From: Mesorhizobium sp. NZP2077
GTDB lineage: Bacteria > Pseudomonadota > Alphaproteobacteria > Rhizobiales > Rhizobiaceae
Assembly (NCBI RefSeq): GCF_013170805.1
Contig: NZ_CP051293.1
Span: forward strand, 1,603,501 to 1,667,500
Direction of reading: 5' to 3'
Length of the DNA stretch: 64,000 nucleotides
In this document: positions 37,422-46,361 of the stretch, one piece after another
How the letters are laid out: each line of letters starts with the position of its first letter
How positions within the stretch are numbered: position 1 is the stretch's first letter
Position numbers and translations under genes: made by a program
Notes under the pieces: model-generated
What the model was told of the DNA's origin: nothing
The model's input: only the letters and a program-made list of their open reading frames with translations
Databases searched by the model: none

Positions 37422-38663
37422 ATGTCCACGACCATTTCGCCGCTCGCGCCGAAGAAATACCCCAAAATGCCTGTCATTGAAGGGGTGCGCATTGCCACCG
37501 CCGAAGCGGGGATAAAGTACAAGAACCGCACCGATCTTCTGGCCATGGTCTTCGACGCCGGCACCGCGGTCGCCGGCGTGTTCACCAAGTCGAAATGCCC
37601 CTCGGCGCCTGTAGATTTCTGCCGCCAGAACCTTGGCGCCGGCAAGGCCCGGGTGCTGATCGTCAATTCCGGCAACGCCAATGCCTTCACCGGCAAGAAG
37701 GGCCGCGAATCCACGGCGCTGACCGGCGAGGCGGCGGCCAAGGCGGCCGGCTGCACGGCAGGTGAGGTTTTCCTGGCCTCGACCGGCGTCATCGGCGAGC
37801 CACTCGACACGACCAAGTTCAGCCATCTGCTCGCCGGACTGGTCAGCGACGGCAAGCCCGACCTGTGGACCGAGGCGGCCAAGGCCATCATGACCACGGA
37901 CACCTATCCGAAAGTGGCGACGGCGACCGTCAAGCTCGGCGATGCCGATGTCACCATCAACGGCATCTCCAAGGGCGCCGGCATGATCGCCCCTGATATG
38001 GCGACGATGTTGTCCTTCATCGCCACCGACGCGCCGATCGCGGCTCCGGTGCTGCAGGATCTGTTGTCGCGCGGCACGGCCAAAACCTTCAACGCGGTCA
38101 CCGTCGACAGTGACACCTCGACCAGCGATACGCTGCTGCTCTTTGCCACCGGCAAGGCCGCAAAGCGCGGTGCTCCAGAAATAACCGATCCCAATGATGC
38201 CCGCCTTGGCCAGTTCCGCCGGGCGCTCGGCAAGGTGCTGAAGTCGCTGGCGCTGCAGGTGGTGCGCGACGGCGAAGGTGCCCGCAAGCAGGTCGAAGTG
38301 ACCGTCACCGGCGCGAAATCGGCCCGCTCGGCCAAGCGCATCGCGCTGTCGATCGCCAATTCGCCGCTGGTCAAGACAGCGGTCGCCGGCGAGGACGCCA
38401 ATTGGGGTCGCGTCGTCATGGCCGTCGGCAAGGCCGGCGAGCCCGCTGATCGCGACCGGCTGTCGATCTGGTTCGGCGACAACCGGCTGGCGCATGAGGG
38501 CGAGCGTGATCCGGCCTATTCGGAAGAAAAGACCTCGGCCTATATGAAACGCGACGACATCCGCATCCGCGCCGATATCGGTATCGGCCGCGGCAAGGCG
38601 ACGGTGTGGACCTGCGATCTCACCAAGGAATATGTCGCCATCAATGGCGACTACCGGAGCTGA
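37422..38663 (+). CDS. argJ: Bifunctional glutamate N-acetyltransferase / amino-acid acetyltransferase
   Basis: A 413-residue arginine biosynthesis enzyme that transfers acetyl from N-acetylornithine to glutamate and can also use acetyl-CoA. The self-cleavage site is in [14 protein letters not shown], where the threonine of MAT-ML becomes the nucleophile of the beta chain. [16 protein letters not shown] and [17 protein letters not shown] are family motifs. Full length. The GNAT gene begins six bases after its stop, and mutT follows. Confidence 0.96.
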   Translation: MSTTISPLAPKKYPKMPVIEGVRIATAEAGIKYKNRTDLLAMVFDAGTAVAGVFTKSKCPSAPVDFCRQNLGAGKARVLIVNSGNANAFTGKKGRESTALTGEAAAKAAGCTAGEVFLASTGVIGEPLDTTKFSHLLAGLVSDGKPDLWTEAAKAIMTTDTYPKVATATVKLGDADVTINGISKGAGMIAPDMATMLSFIATDAPIAAPVLQDLLSRGTAKTFNAVTVDSDTSTSDTLLLFATGKAAKRGAPEITDPNDARLGQFRRALGKVLKSLALQVVRDGEGARKQVEVTVTGAKSARSAKRIALSIANSPLVKTAVAGEDANWGRVVMAVGKAGEPADRDRLSIWFGDNRLAHEGERDPAYSEEKTSAYMKRDDIRIRADIGIGRGKATVWTCDLTKEYVAINGDYRS

Positions 38664-38668
38664 CGGTT

Positions 38669-39445
38669 TTGGCTTCCAGACATCCGGCTAGCATGCTCGC
38701 AATCGTGCGGCGCTTCGAGGCGGCCGGCTTTCGCGCCTGGCCGGCGGCCGCCGTCCACTATGACGGCACCTGGGTGGTGCGGCTGACCGCCGGCCATCCG
38801 GCCAAGCGGCTGAATTCGGTCAATCCGCTCGATCCCGGCGACATCCAGCACATCGCCGACCGCATCGGCCGGGCCAGCCGCCGTTTCGACGCCTATGGCA
38901 GGCCGCTGACGTTCCGCATGTCGCCGCTGTCGGGCCCCGATCTGGCCAGTCACCTCGACAAGGAGGGCTGGAGTCGCTTCGGCGAATCGCTGGTGATGCG
39001 GCTGCCGCTCGCCGATGCCCAGCTCGATGCCGCCATGGACCAGATTCCGCTCAAGGACATCAGCCGCTTCATCGGTGCTTTGCTCAAGGTCAGCGGCTCC
39101 GACATTTCGCTGCGGCCTGGTCTGTCGGAGATCATCGGCGCCATCCAGCCCGAGGCCGGGCTGTTCGCGCTCGAGGATGAAGCCGAGGCGCTGGCGACGC
39201 TGATCTGCGTGCATGACGGCGATCTCGCCGGCCTGTTCGAGATCGCCACCGACAGATCGGCGCGCAACAAGGGGCATGGCCGCAACCTGATCCTGTCGGC
39301 GCTGAAATGGGCGAGGCTGCGTGGCGCGCGGGAGGCCTGGCTGCAGGTCGAGGCCGGCAATGTGCCGGCGCTGGCGCTCTATCGCTCACTCGGCTTCGAG
39401 GAAGTCTATCGCTACCACTATCGCCAGCCGCCTGGTTATGAGTGA
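38669..39445 (+). CDS. GNAT-family N-acetyltransferase
   Basis: A 258-residue protein. The C-terminal half is a GNAT domain with acetyl-CoA loop RNKGHGRNLILSALKWA and the terminal AWLQVEAGNVPALALYRSLGF. The N-terminal half is less typical. The TTG at 38669 has GGAG at a good distance and lies six bases past argJ; an ATG at 38693 is a possible alternative. Substrate unknown; the argJ-GNAT-mutT order is conserved in rhizobia. Confidence 0.87.
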   Translation: MASRHPASMLAIVRRFEAAGFRAWPAAAVHYDGTWVVRLTAGHPAKRLNSVNPLDPGDIQHIADRIGRASRRFDAYGRPLTFRMSPLSGPDLASHLDKEGWSRFGESLVMRLPLADAQLDAAMDQIPLKDISRFIGALLKVSGSDISLRPGLSEIIGAIQPEAGLFALEDEAEALATLICVHDGDLAGLFEIATDRSARNKGHGRNLILSALKWARLRGAREAWLQVEAGNVPALALYRSLGFEEVYRYHYRQPPGYE

Positions 39446-39452
39446 AGTGGGC

Positions 39453-39875
39453 ATGAATGATCTGGCAAATACCGGCAAGCGCCTGCTGCTGGTCGCCGCC
39501 TGCGCGCTGGTCGACACCGACGGCCGCGTGCTGCTGGCGCAGCGGCCAGAAGGCAAGCAGTTTGCCGGCCTGTGGGAATTTCCCGGCGGCAAGGTCGAGC
39601 CCGGCGAGACGCCGGAACAATGCATCATCCGCGAACTGCATGAGGAGATCGGCATCGAGACCGATATTCCGTGCCTGGCGCCACTTACCTTCGCCAGCCA
39701 TTCCTACGACGACTTCCACCTGTTGATGCCGCTGTTCGTCTGCCGACGCTTCCGCGGCATCGCCCAGCCCCGGGAAGGGCAGGCGCTGAAATGGGTGCGG
39801 CCAAGAGAGATGCGCGACTATCCGATGCCGCCGGCCGATGCGCCGCTGATCCCGTTCCTCATCGACCTGCTCTGA
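39453..39875 (+). CDS. mutT: 8-oxo-dGTP diphosphatase MutT (Nudix)
   Basis: A 140-residue Nudix hydrolase. The Nudix box GGKVEPGETPEQCIIRELHE continues EIGI and has all catalytic glutamates; LLAQRPEGKQFAGLWEFPGG is typical of MutT. It removes oxidised dGTP to prevent A:T to C:G mutations. The ATG at 39453 follows GAAGTGG; an in-frame ATG at 39438, overlapping the end of the GNAT gene, is the alternative. Confidence 0.92.
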   Translation: MNDLANTGKRLLLVAACALVDTDGRVLLAQRPEGKQFAGLWEFPGGKVEPGETPEQCIIRELHEEIGIETDIPCLAPLTFASHSYDDFHLLMPLFVCRRFRGIAQPREGQALKWVRPREMRDYPMPPADAPLIPFLIDLL

Positions 39876-39889
39876 GGATTTGTTTTGAC

Positions 39890-39957
39890 GCAATTCCCAA
39901 GGGAAAGCGCTATGCGCTTTTCCCGGGAAAACCGCTTCACACTTTTCCTGGAATTGC
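39890..39957. repeat. Dispersed GCAATTCC...GGAATTGC element, copy B
   Basis: Same bounding octamers as copies A and C, but 68 bases long: about 24 extra bases containing a small hairpin (GGGAAAGCGC / GCGCTTTTCCC) are inserted near the left end. It lies 14 bases after mutT. Confidence 0.75.
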
Positions 39958-40079
39958 TCTGAGGATCGGGACCAGGATCCATATCAGCCAGCGTTAATGG
40001 AAGATTTATCTGATCGTGAAAAATTGATGCATGGCCGTGTCCTCGCGGCCGCGTCGCCAATTCGCTGGGGAGCGATCGT

Positions 40080-40394
40080 ATGAGCCTGGACAGGGATTGG
40101 GATTCCATCCGGCCCGAGCGCGGTTTCCGTGCCGCCGATGCCGGCATGGGCATCCTGCGCATCACGCTGCTGTTCGGGTCGGCCGCGGTGGCGCTGGCGC
40201 TGATCGCGACCCCTTTCCTCGACAGACAGACGCGCTCGCAATCGGCGCGCGACGATTTTCCTGGTCTCGACATGACGGCCACCGGCTCGATCAGCCATCG
40301 CAGCACCTACACGGTGCGCCGCAGCGTGTTGCAGCCGCAGCCAGATTCAGTCTGCATCATCGGCTCCGACGGCAGGACCAGTGGCGACTGCTGA
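40080..40394 (+). CDS. Hypothetical small membrane protein beside the Flp pilin gene
   Basis: A 104-residue protein of no family I recognise. A hydrophilic N-terminus (MSLDRDWDSIRPERGFR) is followed by one membrane helix (GILRITLLFGSAAVALALIAT) and a polar C-terminal part with two cysteines (SVCIIG and SGDC at the end). The TM-inside/out layout suggests the tail faces the periplasm. It starts 110 bases before and in the same direction as the Flp pilin gene's leader, which may hint at a link to pilus export. Confidence 0.65.
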   Translation: MSLDRDWDSIRPERGFRAADAGMGILRITLLFGSAAVALALIATPFLDRQTRSQSARDDFPGLDMTATGSISHRSTYTVRRSVLQPQPDSVCIIGSDGRTSGDC

Positions 40395-40504
40395 CATGGT
40401 TAAGACATTTTCGAGAAGGGGGCGGTTTCACCGCCTGTTAAGGCTTTGCCGTTAACCTTTCTTAACAGATCGGCGGTAAGGTCCTGGCAAGGGGGATCGA
40501 GGTG

Positions 40505-40687
40505 ATGAAAACAATGCTGCTGCGTTTTCTGACGGACGAGACCGGCGCCACCGTCGTCGAGTACGCCCTGATCGTCGCCGTGCTGTCGCTGACGATCATC
40601 GGCGGTATCGGCCAGGTCTTCAACTCGATCACCTGGCTGTTCAGCGACAACAGCAGCAGGCTTTCGAACGCGTTTGCTTCGCCTTGA
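40505..40687 (+). CDS. Flp-family type IVb pilin
   Basis: A 60-residue prepilin. The leader ends at TDETG and the mature chain starts ATVVEYALIVAVLSLTIIGG, with the Glu at position 5 that Tad prepilin peptidases and assembly need. Flp pilins form thin bundled fibres for surface attachment. No cpa/tad assembly genes are in the window, so it would depend on a system elsewhere. GGGGGATCGAGG lies upstream. Confidence 0.9.
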   Translation: MKTMLLRFLTDETGATVVEYALIVAVLSLTIIGGIGQVFNSITWLFSDNSSRLSNAFASP

Positions 40688-40722
40688 GCGCGATCGTGGC
40701 GGCAGCCTAGAGCGCGTCGTAT

Positions 40723-40741
40723 CACTTTTGGGCGACATGCA
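40723..40741. repeat. CACTTTTGGGYGACATGNA element, copy 3
   Basis: CACTTTTGGGCGACATGCA abuts the stop codon (40742-40744) of the minus-strand methyltransferase gene, in exactly the same register as copy 1 at the yqaA-like gene. Confidence 0.65.
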
Positions 40742-41602
40742 TCAGTGTTTGCCGGGTCCTTCCAGAATAGCCTTCAGCGAGACCTTTGCTGAACCTGGTT
40801 TCAGCGGTTTCTGCTGTGACGCATCGGGCGCCCAGCCGGACATCCAAACCATCGAGAAGCTTGCCCGGATCCGACCGTCGGGGTCGGAAAACCGCTCGGC
40901 GTAGATTTCCGTGGCACGGGCAAACAGTCCGCGCGTACCCGGTCGCCGGCTGCGATCGGCAAGCGCGCTGGTTTCACCCATGGCGCGCAGATCGGCCATC
41001 AAGGCAAACAGATTGGCATAGCGCACCGTCACGGTCTCGACATCGGCGACCGGCAAAGCGAGACCGGCGCGCTGCAAAAGCGCACCGGCATCGCGCACGT
41101 CGGTGAAGGGGATGACGCGCGGGCTGACACCGCCGTAAAGCTCGGTCTCGGCCGCAAGCAGGCTTTCGCGCAGTTCGCTGAGCGTGCCGGCGCCGGCGAA
41201 GGCGCCGAGGAAAAGTCCGTCCGGCCGCAGCGCGCGGCGGATCTGGATCAGCATGCCGGGAATGTCGTTCATCGCCTGCAGCGAAAGAAGCGACACCGCC
41301 AGATCGAGGCTTTGCGGCTCGAACGGCACGGTTTCCAGCGGTGCGACCAGGCCGGCGGCACCATTGAGGAAAACCGCGTCCGTCTCGACGCGGACGATCT
41401 CCGTCACCTTGCCGCTCACGGCCAGTACATCGGCCGCCGCCGGCGTCTGGCAAAACAGCACCGCCGCCTTGGCGAACCTGCGCTCGACAGCGCCCAGCCG
41501 GTCGGCCAGGTCTTCGGCGGCGCGGCTCACGAGGAAGTCGGCACCGTCAACCGGATGGGTGAGCGCACGCCGCTTGTGCGCGAGCCACAAAGAGGTATCC
41601 AT
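40742..41602 (-). CDS. SAM-dependent methyltransferase, NDUFAF5/BioC-like
   Basis: A 286-residue Class I methyltransferase-like protein (MDTSLWLAHKRRALTHPVDGADFLVSRAAEDLADRL is the start; VSLLSLQAMNDIPGMLIQIRRALRPDGLFLGAF lies in the fold's core). It matches the alphaproteobacterial relatives of human NDUFAF5, a complex I assembly factor, more than BioC. The glycine-rich SAM motif is degenerate. I take the ATG at 41602; an ATG at 41623 would add seven residues but its SD is too close. Confidence 0.8.
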   Translation of the reverse strand: MDTSLWLAHKRRALTHPVDGADFLVSRAAEDLADRLGAVERRFAKAAVLFCQTPAAADVLAVSGKVTEIVRVETDAVFLNGAAGLVAPLETVPFEPQSLDLAVSLLSLQAMNDIPGMLIQIRRALRPDGLFLGAFAGAGTLSELRESLLAAETELYGGVSPRVIPFTDVRDAGALLQRAGLALPVADVETVTVRYANLFALMADLRAMGETSALADRSRRPGTRGLFARATEIYAERFSDPDGRIRASFSMVWMSGWAPDASQQKPLKPGSAKVSLKAILEGPGKH

Positions 41603-41655
41603 TATCGGCTGCAACGGGCGCATCCTTGTTTGTCGACGCCCCAGATATAATTGGT

Positions 41656-42480
41656 ATGGTGGCGCGGAGAACCAACCACGTGGCCGATCCGATGTCAGAG
41701 ATCAAGTCCATCGGGATCAGGAACCTCACCCGCTCGGCTCTCGGCTGGCCGGCGCGCATCCTGTTTCCGCCGGTCTGCGCCGGTTGCCGCCGGCATGTCT
41801 CGCAGCCCGGCGTGCTGTGCGGCGCCTGCTGGCCGAAGTTGCGGCTGCTGGAACGACCTTGGTGCCCGGTGATGGGCACGCCGTTCACCCATCATATGGG
41901 CGAGGGCTTTCTGTCGGCGGAAGCGATCGCCGATCCGCCGCCCTTCGAGCGGGCGCGGGCAGCCGTCGCCTATTCCGGCGTCGCCCGGCAGATGGTGCAA
42001 GGGCTGAAATACCAGGATCGCACGGATTTGGCGCCTTGGATGGCGCGCTGGATGGTGCGCGCCGGCGCCGATCTCATCGCCGAGGCCGATGTGGTGGTGC
42101 CGGTGCCGCTGCACTGGCGGCGCTTCTTCCGGCGGCGGTTCAACCAGTCGGCGGAGTTGGCGCGCGGGGTTTGCGAGTTCAGCTGGCTGTCTTTCGCGCC
42201 TTCCGCCATGCGGCGTGTGAAACTCACCCGCCAGCAGGTCGGACTGGAACGGCAGGAGCGCGAGGAGAATGTGCGCGCTGCCTTTCGCGTGCCGGTCGAG
42301 GCGGAAATCGAGATCGCCGGCCGCAGGGTGCTTTTGATCGACGACGTCTACACCACGGGCGCCACCGTGCGCGCGGCAACCAAGGCGCTGAAAAGGGGAG
42401 GTGCGGCCGCCGTCGACGTGCTGACCTTTGCGCGTGTGTTGCCGGGGGACTTCCGGGCGGACGAGTCCGCGACTATATAA
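41656..42480 (+). CDS. ComF-family phosphoribosyltransferase-like protein
   Basis: About 274 residues. N-terminal CAGCRRHVSQPGVLCGACW gives a four-cysteine zinc site, and the C-terminal VLLIDDVYTTGAT is the PRPP-binding motif. VVVPVPLHWRRFFRRRFNQS is typical of ComF. In naturally competent bacteria ComF helps DNA uptake; in rhizobia its role is undetermined. The start is uncertain (41626 and 41692 are other in-frame choices). grxC follows 26 bases later. Confidence 0.87.
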   Translation: MVARRTNHVADPMSEIKSIGIRNLTRSALGWPARILFPPVCAGCRRHVSQPGVLCGACWPKLRLLERPWCPVMGTPFTHHMGEGFLSAEAIADPPPFERARAAVAYSGVARQMVQGLKYQDRTDLAPWMARWMVRAGADLIAEADVVVPVPLHWRRFFRRRFNQSAELARGVCEFSWLSFAPSAMRRVKLTRQQVGLERQEREENVRAAFRVPVEAEIEIAGRRVLLIDDVYTTGATVRAATKALKRGGAAAVDVLTFARVLPGDFRADESATI

Positions 42481-42506
42481 GTCGGCAACGAAGGCGGAAA
42501 TTAGGC

Positions 42507-42776
42507 ATGGTCGATGTCACGATCTATACCCGCATGATGTGCGGCTACTGCACGGCGGCCAAGCGGTTGCTGGAGCGCAAAGGCGTCGCTTACACCGAGC
42601 ACGACGCTTCGTTTTCGCCGGAACTGCGCCAGGAGATGATTTCCAAGGCGCACGGGCGTACGACCTTTCCGCAGATTTTCATCGGCGACACGCATGTCGG
42701 CGGCTGCGACGACCTCCACGAGCTGGAGGCCGAAGGCCGGCTGGACAAACTGCTCGCCAACGGCGCGACGATTTGA
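42507..42776 (+). CDS. grxC: Glutaredoxin 3
   Basis: An 89-residue dithiol glutaredoxin. The active site is MMCGYCTAAK (CGYC), with RTTFPQIFIGDTHVGGCDDL providing the cis-proline and glutathione-binding GG. It reduces protein disulfides and mixed glutathione disulfides. It lies between comF and the nitrilase-family gene, the usual rhizobial order. Confidence 0.95.
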   Translation: MVDVTIYTRMMCGYCTAAKRLLERKGVAYTEHDASFSPELRQEMISKAHGRTTFPQIFIGDTHVGGCDDLHELEAEGRLDKLLANGATI

Positions 42777-42786
42777 GGGTATGATG

Positions 42787-43653
42787 ATGGGTGTTTTCAA
42801 GGCTGCGGCGGTCCAGATGCGTTCAGGCGAAAGCCCCGAGCGCAATGCGGTCGATCTCGAACGGCTGGTGCGTGAAGCGGCGGCCCAGGGTGCGACCTAT
42901 ATCCAGACGCCGGAAATGACCGGGGCGCTGATCCGCGACAAGGAAGCGCGGGCAGCCTCCTTCACCTCCGAAGACAAGGACGTCATCGTCGCGACCGCGC
43001 GCGGATTGGCGCGCGAACTCGGCGTCTTCCTGCACATTGGCTCGACCGCCATCCTGCGCGCCGACGGCAAGCTTGCCAACCGGGCGCTGCTGTTTGGTCC
43101 GGACGGTGCCACGCTGGCCACCTATGACAAGATCCACATGTTCGATGTCGACCTCGACAATGGAGAGAGCTGGCGCGAATCCGCGGCGTACGAGCCGGGC
43201 ACCGAGGCTGTTGTGACCGAGGTCGCGGGCGCGAAGCTTGGTTTCGCGGTCTGCTACGATCTGCGGTTCCCGCAACTGTTCCGTGCCGAGGCGCTGGCAG
43301 GAGCCGAAGTTTTGACCGTGCCCGCCGCCTTCACCCGTCAGACCGGCGAGGCGCATTGGCATGTGCTGCTCAGAGCGCGTGCCATCGAGAATGGCGCCTT
43401 TGTCGTCGCCGCCGCGCAAGGCGGCCTGCACGAGGACGGCCGCGAGACTTTTGGCCATTCGCTGATCGTCGATCCCTGGGGCCGCATCATCGCCGAGGCC
43501 GCGCATGACGAGCCCGCGGTGATCGTGGCCGAGATCGACCCGGCGCAGTCTCTCGCGGCGCGCAAGAAGATCCCCAATTTGAAGAATGCGCGGGATTTTG
43601 CCGTCAATGCCGGTGCGGCGGAGGCGCCGCGTCTCAGGGGTGCAGCCTCTTGA
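42787..43653 (+). CDS. Carbon-nitrogen hydrolase family protein (Nit1-like)
   Basis: A 288-residue nitrilase-superfamily enzyme. The Glu-Lys-Cys triad is in QTPEMTGAL, YDKIHMFDVD and FAVCYDLRFPQ. It resembles Nit1/deaminated glutathione amidase, a repair enzyme for side products of transaminases. The ATG at 42787 gives best spacing to GAGGG; in-frame ATGs at 42781 and 42784 are possible. Its stop overlaps the DUF1178 start (TTGA). Confidence 0.92.
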   Translation: MGVFKAAAVQMRSGESPERNAVDLERLVREAAAQGATYIQTPEMTGALIRDKEARAASFTSEDKDVIVATARGLARELGVFLHIGSTAILRADGKLANRALLFGPDGATLATYDKIHMFDVDLDNGESWRESAAYEPGTEAVVTEVAGAKLGFAVCYDLRFPQLFRAEALAGAEVLTVPAAFTRQTGEAHWHVLLRARAIENGAFVVAAAQGGLHEDGRETFGHSLIVDPWGRIIAEAAHDEPAVIVAEIDPAQSLAARKKIPNLKNARDFAVNAGAAEAPRLRGAAS

Positions 43654-44075
43654 TCCGCTTTTCCCTGATCTGCGAGAACGAGCACGAGTTCGAGGGCTGG
43701 TTTCGCAGCAATGACGATTTCGAGGCGCAGAAGAAGCGTGGCTTCGTCGATTGTCCGAACTGCGGCTCGCACAAGGTGCAGAAGGCCCTGATGGCGCCCG
43801 CGGTTTCGACGGCCCGCAAGCAGGAGACCATAGCGCTTGCCATGGGCGAGGCGCAGAAGCAGGCCCTGGCGCAACTCAAGGCGATGGCCGAGAAGGTGCG
43901 CGAGAATGCCGACTATGTCGGCGACAAGTTCGCCGAGGAAGCGCGGAAAATCCATTTCGGTGAAACCGATGCGCGCGGCATCTATGGCGAGGCGACGCTG
44001 GAAGAGGCCAAGGGCCTGGCCGACGACGGCGTCGATTTCATGCCAATCCCGGTGTTCCCGGACGACCGCAACTGA
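43650..44075 (+). CDS. DUF1178 family protein
   Basis: A 141-residue conserved alphaproteobacterial protein. The N-terminal MIRFSLICENEHEFEGWF and CPNCGSHKVQKAL resemble a zinc ribbon (one CxxC is clear, a second cysteine is in LICENE); the C-terminal part is helical. Function unknown. The TTG at 43650 overlaps the end of the nitrilase-like gene by four bases, so its expression is tied to that gene. Confidence 0.9.
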   Translation: MIRFSLICENEHEFEGWFRSNDDFEAQKKRGFVDCPNCGSHKVQKALMAPAVSTARKQETIALAMGEAQKQALAQLKAMAEKVRENADYVGDKFAEEARKIHFGETDARGIYGEATLEEAKGLADDGVDFMPIPVFPDDRN

Positions 44076-44079
44076 GCGG

Positions 44080-44565
44080 TCAGCTCAGGCTACCGATCAG
44101 CTTCTCAAGCAAGCGTGAAAGCGTCTCCTGCTCAGTGCGGGTCAGGCCTGCGAGAATCTCGTGTTCGTTGGCGACATGGGCGGTGACGGCCTCGTCGATC
44201 AAGGCGAAGCCTTTTTCGGTCAGCCGCACGACGATGCCGCGCCGATCGTTGGGGTGCGGTCCGCGTTGGATCAGCCCGGAGGTCTCCAGCCGGTCGAGCC
44301 GGTTGGTCATGGCGCCTGAGGTCACCATGGTGGCCTCGTAGAGAGCTGTCGGCGTCAGCGCGTACGGGGAGCCGGAACGACGCAGCGTCGCCAGCACGTC
44401 GAATTCCCCGGCCTGCAATTCGTAGCGGGCAAACAGCGGAGCGAGGCGGTCGCGAGCTATCAGGGATGATGCCTCGTTCAGCCGCCCGAGCACGCCCATC
44501 GGCGAGACATCAAGATCCGGCCGCTCCCGTTTCCACTGCTCGATCGCACGCGCTGCCCTGTCCAC
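44080..44565 (-). CDS. MarR-family transcriptional regulator
   Basis: A 161-residue winged-helix regulator. FDVLATLRRSGSPYALTPTALYEATMVTSGAMTNRLDRLETSGLI is the HTH region (positions about 60-105) and DRRGIVVRLTEKG the wing. GTG start at 44565. Divergent from an EamA transporter gene with a near-palindrome between them, the standard layout for a MarR repressor controlling its neighbour exporter. Confidence 0.9.
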   Translation of the reverse strand: MDRAARAIEQWKRERPDLDVSPMGVLGRLNEASSLIARDRLAPLFARYELQAGEFDVLATLRRSGSPYALTPTALYEATMVTSGAMTNRLDRLETSGLIQRGPHPNDRRGIVVRLTEKGFALIDEAVTAHVANEHEILAGLTRTEQETLSRLLEKLIGSLS

Positions 44566-44582
44566 TGTCTCACCATTAAATA

Positions 44583-44596
44583 TCTTGACGTTAAGA
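44583..44596. promoter_or_regulatory. Imperfect palindrome between marR and eamA, possible MarR operator
   Basis: TCTTGACGTTAAGA is a 14-base inverted repeat with one mismatched pair (TCTT-x-ACGT-x-AAGA), 18 bases upstream of the MarR start and 66 before the transporter start. It fits the size and symmetry of MarR-family sites. Confidence 0.5.
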
Positions 44597-44662
44597 ATCT
44601 TTCTATTATCTTACCGCAAGAGGCAACGCCGGCCAAGGGGTCGCGCACCACAGGGCTCGATC

Positions 44663-45568
44663 ATGAAATTTCTCTGGGATTCGGTGCTCGGCCTGCTGGT
44701 CGTCACCGGCGGCCTGCTTGGCCTGACGCTGCCCTTCGGCAAGCTTGCCACGGCGGCCGGTGTGCCGGCCATGGTCTGGGCCTTCGTCATCTCGCTCGGC
44801 GCCGGCGGCGTCCTTTTGTGCGTGCTCTTGGCACGCGGCGAGCGCATCCGGCTCACCCGCCACAAATTGCGTTATTTCTTCGTTACGGCCGCCGTGTCCT
44901 ATGCCGCACCCAACCTCTTGATGTTCTCGGCCATTCCGCATCTAGGCGCCGGCTATACCGGCATCATGTTCACGCTTTCGCCTGTCATCACGCTGGTGTT
45001 CTCGATCCTGCTGCGTGTCCGGCGCCCCAACATGCTGGGCATTGTCGGCATCGCCGTCGGCTTCGTCGGCGCCGTCATGGTGGCGGTGACGCGCGGCGAG
45101 GCCGGCCAGCCGGCCGATCTGTTCTGGGTGGTCATGGGGCTTCTGATCCCGGTCAGCCTTGCCGCCGGCAACATCTACCGCACGGTGGATTGGCCGGAAG
45201 GCACCGGTCCGATCGAACTTGCCGTCGGCAGCCATCTGGCGTCGGCGACGCTGCTGCTGGCCGGCATTCTCGCCTTGTTTGGCATCAGGGCCTTCGTTCC
45301 GCTCGGCGCCGTGCCGCTGGTCGCCGTCGCGCAGGTCGCATCGGCATCGGCGATGTTCGCCTTCTTCTTCCGGCTTCAAGCGGTCGGCGGCCCGGTCTAT
45401 CTCAGCCAGATCGGCTATGTGGCGGCCGCCGTCGGGCTGTTTGCCGGTACGATCTTCCTTGGCGAGCACTATCAGCTGCTGACCTGGGTCGGCGCCGTCA
45501 TCATCACCGTCGGCGTCTTCATCACCACCAAGGCTCAGAGCCAGAAGGGTAGTAGATCAGAAACCTGA
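44663..45568 (+). CDS. EamA-family (DMT) transporter
   Basis: A 301-residue carrier with ten predicted helices in two EamA repeats (first around LTLPFGKLATAAGVPAMVWAF, second around GPVYLSQIGYVAAAVGLFAGTIFLGE). Intact, unlike the EamA gene at 19659-21605, and not a close copy of it. The ATG at 44663 is used. Probably controlled by the divergent MarR. Substrate unknown. Confidence 0.88.
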   Translation: MKFLWDSVLGLLVVTGGLLGLTLPFGKLATAAGVPAMVWAFVISLGAGGVLLCVLLARGERIRLTRHKLRYFFVTAAVSYAAPNLLMFSAIPHLGAGYTGIMFTLSPVITLVFSILLRVRRPNMLGIVGIAVGFVGAVMVAVTRGEAGQPADLFWVVMGLLIPVSLAAGNIYRTVDWPEGTGPIELAVGSHLASATLLLAGILALFGIRAFVPLGAVPLVAVAQVASASAMFAFFFRLQAVGGPVYLSQIGYVAAAVGLFAGTIFLGEHYQLLTWVGAVIITVGVFITTKAQSQKGSRSET

Positions 45569-45580
45569 AACGAGACAGGG

Positions 45581-46330
45581 TCAGACCGACCCTTTTTCCG
45601 CCAGCACCATGTAGTTGACGTCCATGTCCTTCGACCGCGCCCAGCGGTCGGCAAGCGGACTGTAGGTGACGCCGGTGCGGTCGATGATCGTCAGGCCGGC
45701 ACCGCCCAGCGCCTTTTCCAGCTCTTCCGGGCGCACCAGCTTGCCGAACTGGTGGGTGCCGCGCGGCAGCCAGCGCAGCACGTATTCGGCGCCGATGATG
45801 GCGAGGCCGAGCGCCTTCAGCGTGCGGTTGATGGTGGCCACGAACATGATGCCGCCGGGTCGGACCATCTGCCCGCATTTGGCGACGAACAGGTCGATGT
45901 CGGCGACATGCTCGACCACTTCCATGTTGAGGATGACATCGAATGTCTCGCCGGCGTCGGCAAGGTCCTCGGCCGTCGTGGCGCGGTAGTCGACGCTCAC
46001 ATTGCCTTCGGCCGCATGCAGTTTCGCCACTTCGATGTTTGTTTCGGAGGCATCCGCTCCGACCACTTCGGCGCCAAGCCGCGCCATCGGTTCGCACAAA
46101 AGGCCGCCGCCGCAGCCGATATCGAGGATGCGCAGGCCCTCGAACGGCCGCGCTGCGCGCGGATCACGGCCGAAGCGCGCCGCTATCTGGTCGCGGATAT
46201 ACGAAAGCCGGACCGGATTGAATTTGTGCAGCGGACGAAACTTGCCGTTCGGGTTCCACCATTCGGCGGCAAGGGCGGAAAAGCGTTCCACTTCTCCGGC
46301 ATCGATCGTCGATCGTCGGGGCTCTGGCAT
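45581..46330 (-). CDS. ubiG: Bifunctional 2-polyprenyl-6-hydroxyphenol methylase / 3-demethylubiquinol 3-O-methyltransferase
   Basis: A 249-residue methyltransferase that performs both O-methylations of ubiquinone synthesis. The SAM-binding motif [35 protein letters not shown], and the N-terminal [19 protein letters not shown] are diagnostic for UbiG. AGGAG precedes the ATG at 46330. In many alphaproteobacteria ubiG is divergent from lysC; here a sensor kinase gene lies between them. Confidence 0.96.
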   Translation of the reverse strand: MPEPRRSTIDAGEVERFSALAAEWWNPNGKFRPLHKFNPVRLSYIRDQIAARFGRDPRAARPFEGLRILDIGCGGGLLCEPMARLGAEVVGADASETNIEVAKLHAAEGNVSVDYRATTAEDLADAGETFDVILNMEVVEHVADIDLFVAKCGQMVRPGGIMFVATINRTLKALGLAIIGAEYVLRWLPRGTHQFGKLVRPEELEKALGGAGLTIIDRTGVTYSPLADRWARSKDMDVNYMVLAEKGSV

Positions 46331-46361
46331 CGGTTGGTCTCCTAGAGCTCTTTGATTTGTC

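Noticed and set aside
40438..40465. TTAA half-sites upstream of the Flp pilin gene resembling CtrA sites.
   Set aside because: The spacings are 10 and 6 bases rather than the 7 of the CtrA pattern, so the match is too weak to claim.
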